The notes beneath the pieces are model-generated. The model was not told where the DNA came from. It saw only the letters and a program-made list of their open reading frames with translations, and made no database searches. This document shows positions 32,635-43,984 of a stretch of 64,000 nucleotides of DNA, one piece after another. The translations under genes and the position numbers were made by a program. The DNA lies in contig BRKX01000011.1 of NCBI GenBank assembly GCA_026008535.1, positions 48,282,183 through 48,346,182 of the forward strand. Direction: 5' to 3'. This stretch comes from Perilla frutescens. Lineage: Eukaryota; Streptophyta; Magnoliopsida; Lamiales; Lamiaceae. Within the stretch, counting starts at the first letter, position 1. Each line of letters opens with the position of its first letter.

Positions 32635-33618
32635 AGAAGGCACATGATGATATGCTATTGGAATTCTTTCACCAGAGTAGAATTTAGTGTATCGCTCTCT
32701 CTTTCGTGCAATTTTTTTGTTTTAACCTGCCTGTGTTTAGAGCCTTACTCCTACAAATTTGCTAATGCAGAAAAGCACAGCCTTTTTGGATGAAGGTGAA
32801 ATGAAGGAGCTAGTCTAGAGTTCTTGACATGTTAATACTAGTAAGATGGGAGTTTTGAATGTAAAAGCTTATCTATATATTGAGAAAATTAATATGGTAA
32901 TATCAGAGTATGTTAACTTATCATCTTATAGTGGTTCCATATTTTAATCTTTTTATTAATATATTACAAGTTCTAATATAATGTAAATATTTAATATTCT
33001 TCTGATAAATATTCCATAGTGATTGAGATCATCGCAGTGGCATGCAAATTTAACAAAAGCTGAATATTTTACATGGAACAAATAATGAAACAAATCAATG
33101 AACACAAATAGTTCAATAAGAAATTCAAGAAACGAAATATTTCAACTATTCAAAATTTGAGCATTAATAACTGCTAAAGAGTTCTTACACTCTAAACTAC
33201 AACCACCCTTCAAGTTATTGGCCACATAGTTCTATTCCTATGCTGGCTGTAAATCACCTGAATCCTTTTATTTCCATTTCATTAATTTTTATTGTTATTT
33301 GGTTGTTCTTGTAACAACTTTCAAAGTGTTCATTCTCCCTCGCTCAAAAATTTTATATTGATATCATATTCTCCTTCTGAACCATTAAAATGCTGACAGC
33401 TTACTTAATGAAGTAGCGATAATTTGTTTACTTATATTTTTTCAAATGTTGCATACATAACTTGCAAAATAATTATATTTATTGAAGAAAAGAGTTAAAT
33501 GATGAGTCCGAAATATCAACATTGGAACTAATATATATATATATATACATATGTGTTTATTTATAGACATCAAGAAACTGAAACCTGCAATGACAGCACC
33601 CCGCCAAATTAAAGGCTT
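32635..33618. other. Convergent spacer between LTI65-like and sugar-transporter genes
   Basis: Contains both 3' UTRs and AT-rich DNA with a short (TA)n run at about 33531-33546. No further gene was recognised. Confidence 0.45.
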
Positions 33619-36600
33619 TCACTTCAAAATTTTGGATTCAATTTCTTCCAAGCTCAAACCTTTCGTCTCAGGAACATAGACTACCACAAACACAAGCGCA
33701 AGGATAGCAATTGCCCCAAATAGAAGAAACAGATTTTCAGCTCCAAGCAACTCCTGCAGAATTGTATGCATTTTCTTTTAATTTTTCCTTTGTTTCCATA
33801 CAATAAATAAACTCCAGAAAGCAATGAACACAAATGGATAAAGATGGGAGTACTATCAGTACCTTCAATGGTGAGAAGGCAAAGGTTACTAAAGCGTTTG
33901 AGCCAAAATTCGTAAGTACTGCAAGGCTGATACCCTTTCCTCTGGTGCGAAGAGGGAATATCTCAGACACCATAAGCCAACTGATAGGTCCAAATGATAT
34001 CTGGGATTCCAAGCAACATAAAATTAGTGTTTGGTCGTATATGGTTCGAACGGTCATCATTCAATGTTAGGCATCATTCATGATTCATATGAAGGACTTC
34101 AGTAGGTAATACATTCACCTGATAGCAACCGACATAAAGAAGCAATGCAGCTACGGCAACAAGAGGATACCCTCCTAGGAACTTGAAGTAGGCAGTAAGC
34201 AGTAGCAAAGAGATAGCCTGCGATCAATGTGATAGGACGTCAAAGTAGGTACAGTTCACTTGATATTAGCAATTGGAAATGAGTTCACTTGAAAACCATT
34301 TGAAATGTGACCAATTAAATTCAAAATCTACAAGTACAGTAGATTACGTACAAGCCCGCCAACACCTCCTATAAGCAGGGGTCTTCTTCCTAGATCATCA
34401 ACCTTCAGGACAGCTACTCCAGTCATGAGCAACTGTAAAAACAGACGATACTGATTAGGCTTAGTAACCGTGATGGAAAGCTTGTTTTACTTTATAAAGG
34501 CATATCAACGAAGGTTTACAGATGAGAACCGTTTTGCTTACAAGTACATACCTTAAAAACTCCCACAACGACTGAGAGTTTTGCCGCATCAGCAGCAGCA
34601 GAAAATCCAGCAGACTTTGGACAAATGACAGGATTAATAACCCAATATCTCAAAAAGAAGCAAAAAAAGATGGAAGGTTAAAAATGATACAAGTAGAAGA
34701 ATTCCAATGCATTGATTTGGAGTACCTGAAGAATTGGACCTGCATAGTACAGAACACTTGGTTGCCCGGTAATCTGATACATTTTACAGAACACTCATAT
34801 ATTACCATCAGCTAATAGACAGTAACTGAGATATGTAACTGAAAGCAATGGCATCAAACCTGCTGAAAAAGGACCAATCCTCCACCTATAATAAAGGCTT
34901 TAAGACTTGAGCCCTGAAAGACCTCAAAGAAACTTCCTTCTGAATCCTGATCGGCATATGTAGTTTTCAAGGAAACAAGGGTTTCTTCAATTTGCTTTTC
35001 AGATGTTTTATCATCAGTAGACCGGCCTCTCAGTTTACTCAATGCGAGTACAGCTTTTTCCTTGTATTCTTGTAAAGGCCCTTTACCTTGAACAGCCCTA
35101 AGAAGTAACCATCGTGGAGATGGAGGGAGACTCCACATGCCTAGCCCCATAACTAGTGCGATTGGGGCACTGACTCCGTACATGTAGCGCCAACCTCCAA
35201 CAGCACTGATTTCGAAACTACCAACAAAGTAACCTAACTGTGTGGAAGATCATTCTTCAAGATTTAGCTTCTGTACAAAGTATAAACTACACAAAGTTAA
35301 TGGCCAGGATAAAAGATTTACCAATATCCCCAGAACTATAAAAAGCTCCTTTAGTGATATTAAAGTTCCTCGAATCTGAGATGGACAGGTCTCCGCAATG
35401 TAAAGAGGCGCCCCATGCATTGCCTGCCATATTAATTTTATTAATGAATGATGAACTATTGGTAGATTAGGGTAAAATCATTTAAATTACTAGAATGTAT
35501 TGAGCAAGAAAAACATAGAAAGCTCACCATGCCAATACCAAGACCATATAAGCATCGAGCTATCAAGAGAAATCCAAGGCCAGGAGAACACGCAGTCAAC
35601 AAACCACCACTCAAATAAAGGAGGGATGCAATTATAAGTTCTCTTCTCCTACCTAGATTTAATCGACCAAGAAACTTGTTATTTTTTTTTTAAACGAAAT
35701 TATAAAAATGATTAGAATATCGTAACTAAATAAGTACAGTACCAAGGAAATCAGCCACGGGATATACAATAATTGAACCAAAAAGAGCTCCATAGAGGGA
35801 GCCGCTAACCTTGATTAAGAAACAACAAAACCAAAAGACTTAATGAAGTATGTCATCTCAACAGATACCGGGAATGCAATAGAATCTTAAAGCATACCAC
35901 TAAACCAAGCTGAACAGCTGAAAGGTTGAACCAGTTCGTACCACTGAGCTCAGGTGACTGTAAAAACAAAAATAATATTAAACTTAACTCCATCAAGGTT
36001 TAGAATGCACAAAGTGGGAATGTACCTGCAACGAAATAGCAGCTCCGGAAGTAGCGCCAATGTCATAGCCAAATAACAAACCCCCCAAGGCAGGGAATAC
36101 AAAACTGAAAATAAAGTACAACAGTGACAATTAGACATGACCAAAAAAGTCAAAACTTTTCACAAAGCCAGAGAAACAATGGATGAGAAGAATAGTCCCC
36201 CAATTCTACTTCAAAGAACTACTCCAATCAGTGAAGCAAATTATGCCCTGTCAATCAAAGATCCTTAACAAACTTACAAATCAATATGATCACAACATTT
36301 ATGCTACTATTCGCTAAGATCATCCGAGGTTAGAGGTTTAAAGTTTTATTCCACAAACCCCATAGCAATGTTAATCCATAACCACAACCGTGCATCAAGA
36401 TTTTGAAAAACTTCTTTAGCCCCAGTTTGGAAATCTTTAATATTGCCTGAGTTATTTAACCAAAACAGAGAAAAGCCTTGGTCTGATAACCAGGTGAAAA
36501 CCATAGTAAAACTTCAAATTTAAAATCAAAGATCCCCAAATTATAAGGCATAATATCTTCCTCTACTAATTATCAGGAAAATAAAAATGAAAAAAAAAAC

Positions 36601-37033
36601 AGAAAAAAGAAATGTTATGAATAAAAACTTACGGTAAGAAAACAGAAGACCAAGAAAAGTCCTCTTGCTCCGTAGTCTCAGAACTAAACGACTCAGCTTC
36701 ATCCGAAGAAGCTCCAACCTTCCAGCACACACACAAAAATCCAAACTTCCAAAGTCCTTAGCATAAATTCAACTCCATGTGACCTAGAAAACAAAAGAAA
36801 CTAGCTCATTCTGCAATTACCTTCATCAAATTGGGTTTAGCAGCAGACCGCAAAAAGGGCATTTTAAATCCGTCATCGTTAGCCAAAATAAAACGGCTTC
36901 GGCGAAGAGCATTTCTGCCACGGATGGCTGTTGCGTTACTTGATCTCTTGGCGACGAAGAAATGGGTTTGTGGGTGCTTGTTCCAGAGCTTCAGATTCAA
37001 GTTCAACACTGGCGGAGCACAATTTAGAGCCAT
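33619..37033 (-). CDS. Plastid-type D-xylose/sugar-proton symporter-like protein (MFS)
   Basis: Fourteen exons on the minus strand: 37033-36821, 36718-36633, 36104-36026, 35957-35898, 35809-35743, 35652-35528, 35423-35322, 35237-34860, 34773-34726, 34614-34552, 34432-34352, 34217-34119, 34000-33863 and 33753-33619. They join in frame to 557 residues. Residues 1-98 are a basic, plastid-transit-like leader. The rest is a 12-helix major facilitator of the sugar-porter family: FPALGGLLFGYDIGATSG (helix 1), the GRRREL loop, PPSPRWLL after helix 6, ITGQPSVLYYAGPILQ (helix 7), DLGRRPLL, and PETKGLSLEEIE at the C-terminus. From memory it matches Arabidopsis At5g59250 (D-xylose-proton symporter-like 3, chloroplastic) in length and layout. 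The substrate is not proven. ATG 37033 is the first Met; an upstream in-frame GTG is not used. Confidence 0.94.
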
Positions 37034-37361
37034 TTTTACTCCCACGGTTTAACAGAAAACGATCATTTGAATACTGATAGCAATGTCAAGTTTTTGCATA
37101 TGATATAATTGCTGTGCATAGAATTAGATTTTTTTCGTAATAATCATATGAAATTTATTTTCTAATCATGATGATGATTGATTCGTGTGGTGAATGGGCG
37201 TCTATCTAGTGTGTGCGCGTGTGCAATTTCATCGCTATCACAATTCTCAGGCAAGGCCCATGAAACTAGGCTGCGTGTAAATTGGGAAATTATAAAATAA
37301 TTATTATTTTTTTGCTAAAGATTTTCATCTTTAAATTATTTCATACTCCAATGAACATTAA
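37034..37361. other. Upstream region of the sugar-transporter gene
   Basis: About 330 bp of AT-rich DNA between the start codon and a Tourist-like MITE. It should contain the promoter, but no motif is clear. Confidence 0.4.
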
Positions 37362-38066
37362 GGGATTGTATTGGATTGAGATTTCGTTGGACTTTTAAAA
37401 TTCGGGTGTATTCAATCCAGACTTTTAAAAGTCCAACGAAATTCTGGTGTATTCAATCCAGACTTTTAAAAGTCCAATGAAATCTTGGTGTATTCAATAC
37501 AGACTTTTAAAAGTCCAACGAAATCTTGGTGTATTCAATTCAGACTTTTAAAAGTCCTTTAAAATTCTGCGGTATTCAACAATTCACGGACTTTAAAAAG
37601 TCATTGACTTCGTTGGATTTCAGCTGGATTTCACGTGAAAATTACAAAGGATGAATTCCGACCGCCAGACACGAGATTTCGATGGATTTGAAAAACCCAG
37701 CGAGCGCGGTGTCCCAGCGGCCGGTGAGGAGTTAAAATCGGGCACCCCAGCCGTCACCCGACCCCAGCGGCCGCTGGGATCAAGGCCGCTCGATTCCAGC
37801 GGCCGCTGGGTTCAATTTTTCTTACCAGATACACCGATCGTTGTGTTCCAACGAGCGCTGGCGAGATGGATTTGAAATCCATTGAAATCGTTCAAAATCG
37901 ATCCGAAATCCATACGAAATCCCCCAGACTCTGCGTGGAGTTGGAAGACTCCATGTGGAGTTTTGGGAGACTCCATGTGGAGTCTATGGATTTATAAAAT
38001 CCATAGAAATCCATGGACATTTTAAAGTCCAACAAAATCCATTAAAATCTCAATCCAATACACCCC
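37362..38066. mobile_element. Tourist-like (PIF/Harbinger) MITE, 705 bp
   Basis: The ends GGGATTGTATTGGATTGAG and, inverted, GGGGTGTATTGGATTGAG are flanked by the 3-bp target TAA at 37359-37361 and 38067-38069. Within it, a 41-bp unit is repeated four times (37405-37568), followed by a GC-rich core with GCGGCCGCTGGG palindromes (about 37767-37806) and mirrored CTCCATGTGGAGT words (37930-37982). No transposase is present. The short open frame at 37651-37875 is a by-product of the core. Confidence 0.8.
37405..37568 (+). repeat. 41-bp palindromic tandem array in the MITE
   Basis: Units start at 37405, 37446, 37487 and 37528 with GGTGTATTCAAT. Each contains the palindromic core GACTTTTAAAAGTC, so every unit can itself form a small hairpin. 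Confidence 0.9.
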
Positions 38067-38069
38067 TAA

Positions 38070-39204
38070 TTATAAATGATTTTAAACAATCAGCCAAATA
38101 AAAAAGAAAAAATAAATTATATTATATCAACTATTTGAGAATCATAGTTTATAATATTTTATAAGTGTGGAGTGAGTATGTGATTGCGATAAAAAAAATA
38201 CCACGTTCGAATTTCACCGACGCTTTATAAATTGAATTTGTTATGAAAATCATAAAGCCTTTTCCGGTACTAGCCGTGAATTTTCTCCATCATCCAAAAA
38301 TGAATAAATTATAATATATAATGATTAAATAAAATTTGAACTAAAAGGAGAATTTTGTAGCCAAATATACTAACGAGGATGAGGCTAAATGACAGAGTTA
38401 AAAACAAGTATTCATTGGCATTATAAAGGAAATTCTACCCTAGTAATTGGGGTATAATTTCCCACATTATACATATTTCATTTTGCGAATCACATTTGTG
38501 ATTTATTCACATATTCACACATGTATTCAATATTTTGGTTCATCGGCTAGTTAAGATTATTCTTGAGTTTTTTAATCCTTATTGTTGAGTTGAACCTCCA
38601 ATCTTTGTGGATGGTTTTCTTGACACCTTTTGTAATTGTTCTTCTTAATATTATTCGTAATTTTGGTTTAAAAAAATAAAAATTTATCTAACATATTAAA
38701 ATACAATCTTCTGCTAGTGTTCATGCCCTCACATCCCACCTAAATGTGCATGTCTCATGCATGCGTGAATTTGCTAGTTACAAACAAAGATCCATTTTCA
38801 ATACTTTATGTTATTTTTAATTTTAAGCAATCCAAAAAGTTACAGCTTTAAAGAAAAGTTATATATTCATCTGTGTACAGGCATGTGTATAGCACATCAT
38901 TTACCATCCACTTTTACATTACAACCCACATTTTTCAAAATTCGATATGATATACTTACATAATTTGGGCGCCCAAAATTGAAACTAAAAATATATAATA
39001 CAATTTGATTTTTTTAGGTTGAAGCTACCTATTACCCTACAACTCTAGCTCTAATTCAAACTAAAAAAATTGGCACTCAATATTTGTAATTTGGAGACAT
39101 TTTGCATTCTATATACTCTCATACCCACAATTGTTGCATACCAGTTCACCTATTCTCTACCAGCTGCTGTCAAGTGTGTGCCACTTTTCTTTTGCAAAAT
39201 CCAA
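38070..39204. other. AT-rich DNA of unknown origin
   Basis: No gene or element border seen. Probably decayed repeat sequence leading into the Helitron remnants to the right. Confidence 0.4.
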
Positions 39205-40330
39205 GATGAATCAAATCTACTGTGGATTAGTGGCTTGCCTCATTCGAGATTTAAACCCAGCAAGTGTGACGTCGGCATTGAAGGTTCGATTGGTGCGTAC
39301 TTTTGCAGTTCTGGTGCCTGGAATTAGAAGAGAAACAAACACATATGAGTGTGTTTTTCATGATTCTGAGGTATAATATGCATGATAAAGTAAAGTAAAA
39401 TACATTGTATGTAAATGTTGTATCTCCTGCTACTATTTATATCATTAATGTTGGACATTTTTTTAACAGAGGGATCGCATTAATGAAACCATTCAAAGTG
39501 CATTAATCCTAACTTTCAAGCCTATGTCGGAAGAATGATGCTTGTATAGAATTAAAAAAAAATTATTGTCACTCAAAATGCTAATAAATATAATACAACT
39601 GAAAACAAGTATATGATCGTATTTCTTAAGAGGCCCATGCGTTTAAGTTATTTGACGATGTATTTCCAAGACACATGTGCACATTCAAATCATTTGAAGT
39701 CATTTCATCTATGGAAAACATCTATGGTGCGAGGTTGTTTGGTAATGTTACTATGGTATATGTATTTTGTATTATTAAATTTTCTTATATTAGTATCACA
39801 AGACAATATATATTTATAGCATAATATTTCATTTTGTAGATGTTATGGGAGTAGTGAAAGAGAGGGGACAATCGGAGAATCGTGTGTCTTCTAAAGGAAA
39901 ACAATCAAAGCATATTGAGTTGATGTTGAAAGACATTAAATAAGAAATATGACTAGAAGTATGTTGTTTATTCTTACTATAATAGTGGATTAAATAAAAA
40001 CTAAACATATTTGTAAATTTATTTAGAGGGAACAAGCTGCCATGTACATTGTGGGATGAGTACGTGGACCAAATTTTGAACTATTGTGGAGAAATTTTTG
40101 TGGCACCGAAAATAATGATATTGCAAATGGCAAAACCAAACATACACAGATGTTAGTTGCAATAACTAACCTTATTTTTAATGTTAATGAATTTATGTTT
40201 GCTTACTCATATGATGTTTGTACAACATGTGAGATTAAAGTTGTCAATACATACTATGTCACTAAAATAATGATGGATTCTGATGTTCCAGAAATCAGAT
40301 CTTCCAGTTAGAGGTAAATTCTATTTTGCA
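39205..40330 (+). pseudogene. Helitron-type RPA/OB-fold protein remnant
   Basis: Broken frames keep pieces typical of the RPA70-like (DUF223/OB-fold) proteins carried by plant Helitrons: LIRDLNPASVTSALKVRLVR..YECVFHD (39205-39376), RDRINETIQSALILTFKPM (about 39471-39530), NKLPCTLWDEYVDQILNYCG (about 40033-40092) and a DVPEI tail near 40280. Stops and frameshifts separate them, so no complete protein can be made. It is interpreted together with the PIF1-like helicase piece at 41326-41625 as one degraded Helitron. Confidence 0.65.
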
Positions 40331-40530
40331 GAGTGCATTTTATCATCAGATGTTAATAGTTTATTTAATTTATCTAATAATATCATTAAATCTATTTTGG
40401 TAGACTTGGAGCCGACTCCAGCTTATTGGATACTATTGTTATTAGTAATATTTCAAATGGATCATCATCTACCATCAGTAATAAATGAGATGGACTTCCG
40501 TACAACACAACCTTATTTGCGGTTATTTGA

Positions 40531-41245
40531 ATGGGCGTGTGGCGCCCACCCGCGGGTCTACGGCGCCTGGGTGTCACGCACCTGTTACTGTTCACCTTTT
40601 TTTTTTCTGGACATTTTTTTTGCTTTTTCTTTTCGATTTTTTTATTCAATTTTTTCTTTGTTCCTTTTGTTTTGTTCCCCAAAAATATATATACCCTAAA
40701 ATAACATTAGTGAACCCTAAAATTAAAATAAATTGATTTAATTTGTTTGAAATGAATATAAATTTATATCCTAGAATAGAATTAATAAACCCTAAAAACA
40801 CAAAATAAACCCCTAAAAACACCCCCAAAAAATCCTAAAAAAGCAAAATAAACCCCTAAAAACTCTCTAAAACCCCTAAAAATACAAAATAAACCCCAAA
40901 AAACCTTAAAAAATACAAAATAAACCCCTAAAAACACTCCTAAAACCGTTAAAAAATTAAAAAATAAACCCCTAAAAAAACATTGAACCTTAAAAATCAT
41001 GAACCCAAAAAAAAACTCTAGATTCCTAAATTCTGAACATTAATTGGAATGGAAAAAATCACAATTTGAACTAAATAAACTAGTATAAGATAACTATCAG
41101 ACGTCTTACTTTTTAATGATGCAGATGATACTTTTAAAATTTTGAGTGATACTTTTTAGTATTGCAGTTGATACTGATTTTACCAATTTTTATATTTTTT
41201 TGCGGGTTGACCCCCGGTTTGACCCTACCCGCCTTAAATAAGCTT
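40531..41245. repeat. Insert with GC-rich start and telomere-like CCCTAAA array
   Basis: Between the RPA-like and helicase remnants lies sequence with no match to either. It begins with a GC-rich stretch (GGCGCCCACCCGCGGG, about 40541-40556) and then, from about 40690 to 41010, carries many irregular copies of AAACCCCTAAAAA and AACCCTAAAA, similar to plant telomere repeat CCCTAAA but degenerate. Borders and origin are unknown. Confidence 0.5.
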
Positions 41246-41325
41246 ATTTATAACATGATACATGGAAGTGTTTGTCGTAATGAGTTGTGTGCAGGGCAGA
41301 ATGTTCTCAAAATCATAGCACTAGA

Positions 41326-41625
41326 TTGGTGATTACAAGACTTGACAGTCATGTTTTGGAAGCGAAAGTGCTTACTAATGATAATGTAGAAAATATAATT
41401 TTGATTCCAAGAATGTCGTTCACACCATCAGACTCAAGGTTGTCTTTTAAATTCCAATGGAGATAACTTCCTCCTATTGTCTCTTATGCTATGACGATAA
41501 ATAAAAGTCAAAGTCAATCACTTTCCCATGTTGGATTATTTTGGAAAAATCCAGTCTTTACTCATGGGTAACTCTATGTTGCTATATCTGGAGTCACAAG
41601 TCATGCAAGCATAAAAATTTTGGTA
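41326..41625 (+). pseudogene. PIF1-like (Helitron) helicase C-terminal remnant
   Basis: One frame reads LVITRLDSHVLEAKVLT, FTPSDSRLSFKFQWR, then a stop, LPPIVSYAMTINKSQSQSLS and PVFTHG, stop, LYVAISGV. This is the C-terminal part of the RepHel helicase, with the MTINKSQ motif. The two stops sit where Gln is usual. The catalytic Rep domain and Walker motifs are missing from the window. Confidence 0.7.
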
Positions 41626-41649
41626 TGTAAAAATGATGATGTTAATAGC

Positions 41650-41922
41650 TAGGGGTGGGGAAAATACCGAAATATCAAAATACCGTACTTATCGTACTGA
41701 AAAATACTGAAAATGTTGAATTTTCGGTATTTTCAGAAAGGTATGATACCGTATTAATATGAAATTTGAAAATTCTCGGTATACCGCAGTATTCGGTATA
41801 TATTGATATTTTCTATATATACCGGTATTCGATATACATAATTTTTCGTATATACCGATAGTTCGGTATATGCTGATATGTCGGTACATCGGTATATCGG
41901 TATACCGTACCATACCGATTTT
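41650..41922. repeat. Palindromic CGGTATACCG-type array, possible hAT subterminal region
   Basis: Starts TAGGGGTGGGGAAAATACCG, which has the form of a hAT terminal repeat, and continues with dense, variably spaced CGGTATA/TATACCG words in both orientations. Such clusters are usual transposase-binding subterminal repeats. A matching right end was not found nearby. Confidence 0.5.
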
Positions 41923-42059
41923 TTTTTCAACTTATGATTATTGTAGTACACTAATTCCATTTGAGTACACATGACTACAAAATATAATAAGTGGCAGCTA
42001 AGTATCAATAAAAGGAAAAAAAATAATCAAATGATTATATTTAAATTATGATGATCTAC

Positions 42060-42243
42060 AACATTGCAATATATATTTACAATTTGATTAATATATCATA
42101 TAAATCAAGTATAATTTAAACTATTACATAATACAGTGAACAATTAAAATTTGAAAGTTATATGTAATAATTAAAAAATAGTAATCTTATTTCTTTTATT
42201 ATTAAAAAATAGCAACCTTATATTTTTCTCCAATATTAAGCAC

Positions 42244-42280
<37 letters not shown>

Positions 42281-42502
42281 CCAAAATATACATAAATTAT
42301 GATAATAGTACTTTGATGTTTATATATTGTAGTTGAACATGACTAATAAAAGATAATAAACTAATTACGACTTATGAGTAAAGTAAGTTATAAGAGAAAA
42401 TAATAGAAAATTACCAAATAAGAAGATAAAAAATATTTTAGAGTTCATTAAATTAAAAATATATAGTATTCAGTAAGTTTAACATGAAAGCTTACAAAAT
42501 AT
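42060..42502 (+). repeat. AT-rich ~365-bp tandem unit(s), left part of the array
   Basis: Contains the words AGCAACCTTATATT, CTCCAATATTAAG, ATACATAAATTATGATAATA, TTGAACATGACTAA and GACTTATGAGTAAAGTAAG in the same order as at 43691-43984 and 50719-51087. The second unit of the array begins about 42444 and is cut at 42503 by the Mutator-like element. An (AAT)n run lies at about 42244-42279. Confidence 0.75.
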
Positions 42503-42503
42503 A

Positions 42504-43690
42504 GGGTTAAGGGCCAAATAGGCCCCTGTACTTATTTGGAGGGGGGGCAAATAGCCCCTCGAACTATTTTATGTCTCGATTGAGCCCCTGAATTTTTATT
42601 GAGGGCTCAATCAAGCCCCTCCGTCACACTCCTCACTAACGGTCGTTAGTGAAGAATCAAAACGACGTTGTTTTGATTTTGCCAAAAAATAAATAAATTA
42701 AATGACAAAAATCAATTAAACCCGCCCCGCCCCAAAATCCCCCTCTCTCTACCCCCTTCTCTCTCTCTCTCTCTCTCAACCGCCCCACTACCACTCTTCC
42801 ACCACCGCCGATTACCCTCCCACCTCCCAAGAAGCCGACAGCAACAGCCACACCCCCATTCCCAGTCCCGACCGCCACCGAAATGCCACCGCTAAAGACG
42901 ACCCCCTCTCTTATCTCCAACACCCCACCTCCAATGACGGCGCCACCATCGAAGTCGTTCGCCGCTCCCTGGCCGTTCCCGAGCTGCAAAAACAAACCTA
43001 AGCCGTCGGTCATCATCACCCGTGACTCCGCCGAGCTGGTGATGAAGTGGAATAAAGGTGGGGTAGTTTGGTAGATCTGGAACGAGTTAGGGTTCCAGAA
43101 ATGGGCAAGTTGATATCTGGGGGTTTGCATTATGTTTGAGAGGGGGAGGCGAGTTAGATTGATGGGAAAAATTTTGTGTGTTGATGTTTGTGTTCTGGGT
43201 TGGTGATTTTGGTGAAAGAATTGCAACAGTTTTTTTTTTGTAGAATTTTTTTGAATTTTCTGCATATTTTTTTGTTAAGTTTTTTGAATTTGCCATCTTT
43301 TTGGCCGATTTTTTGGAAGAGGGAGTTGAATTCTGGGTAGATTATTAAGTAGCTTGCTTTCGGCGACCCATAATAGAAAATCACAGATTTTTGGACCAAA
43401 ACATGACTGAAAATTTGATTTGGGATGAAGAACAATTTAAGATTCACAACAATTGGTTAATTGAGAATTGGGGCGGATTTATTTTTTTTTTGGGCAGAAT
43501 CAAAATGATGCCGTTTTGTATAAAACGTCGTCGTTTTGATTCTTCACTAACGGCCATTAGTGAGGTGTGTGACGGAGGGGCTTAATTGAGCCCTCAATAA
43601 AAGTTCAGGGGCTCAATCGAGACAAAAAATAGTTCGAGGGGCTATTTATCCCCCCCAAATAAGTACAGGGGTCTATTTGACCCTTAACCC
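42504..43690. mobile_element. Mutator-like element with ~165-bp terminal inverted repeats
   Basis: The left arm starts GGGTTAAGGGCCAAATAGGC at 42504. The right arm is its inverted counterpart, ending at 43690. The arms match for about 165 bases at roughly 90%. The flanking 9-mers CAAAATATA (42495-42503) and TAAAATATA (43691-43699) agree at eight of nine positions, as expected for MULE target duplications. There is no transposase. The interior (42720-43490) is unlike the arms: CT-rich then Pro/Ala codon-rich, with a 202-codon open frame on the minus strand that I do not recognise. It may be a captured gene fragment (Pack-MULE). Confidence 0.8.
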
Positions 43691-43984
43691 TAAAATATAT
43701 ATAATAAAAAATACATGAGTTGTGAATTGAAAATGGACAATTTAAAAGTACACATAATAAATAGCAACATTATATTCTTCTCCAATATTAAGAACTAAAA
43801 GTTAAAATAATAATAATAAGAAACTAGAATATACATAAATTATGATAATAACACTTTGATGTTTAGATATTGAAGTTGAACATGACTAAACATTATTATA
43901 ATTACGACTTATGAGTAAAGTAAGTTATAAGAGAAATAATAGAAAATTACTAAATAAGAAAATAAAAAATATTTTAGAGTTCAT
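43691..43984 (+). repeat. AT-rich ~365-bp tandem unit, continued
   Basis: Right part of the second array unit, separated from its left part (42444-42502) by the Mutator-like element and from the next unit by the gypsy element. Same word order as the other units. Confidence 0.75.
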
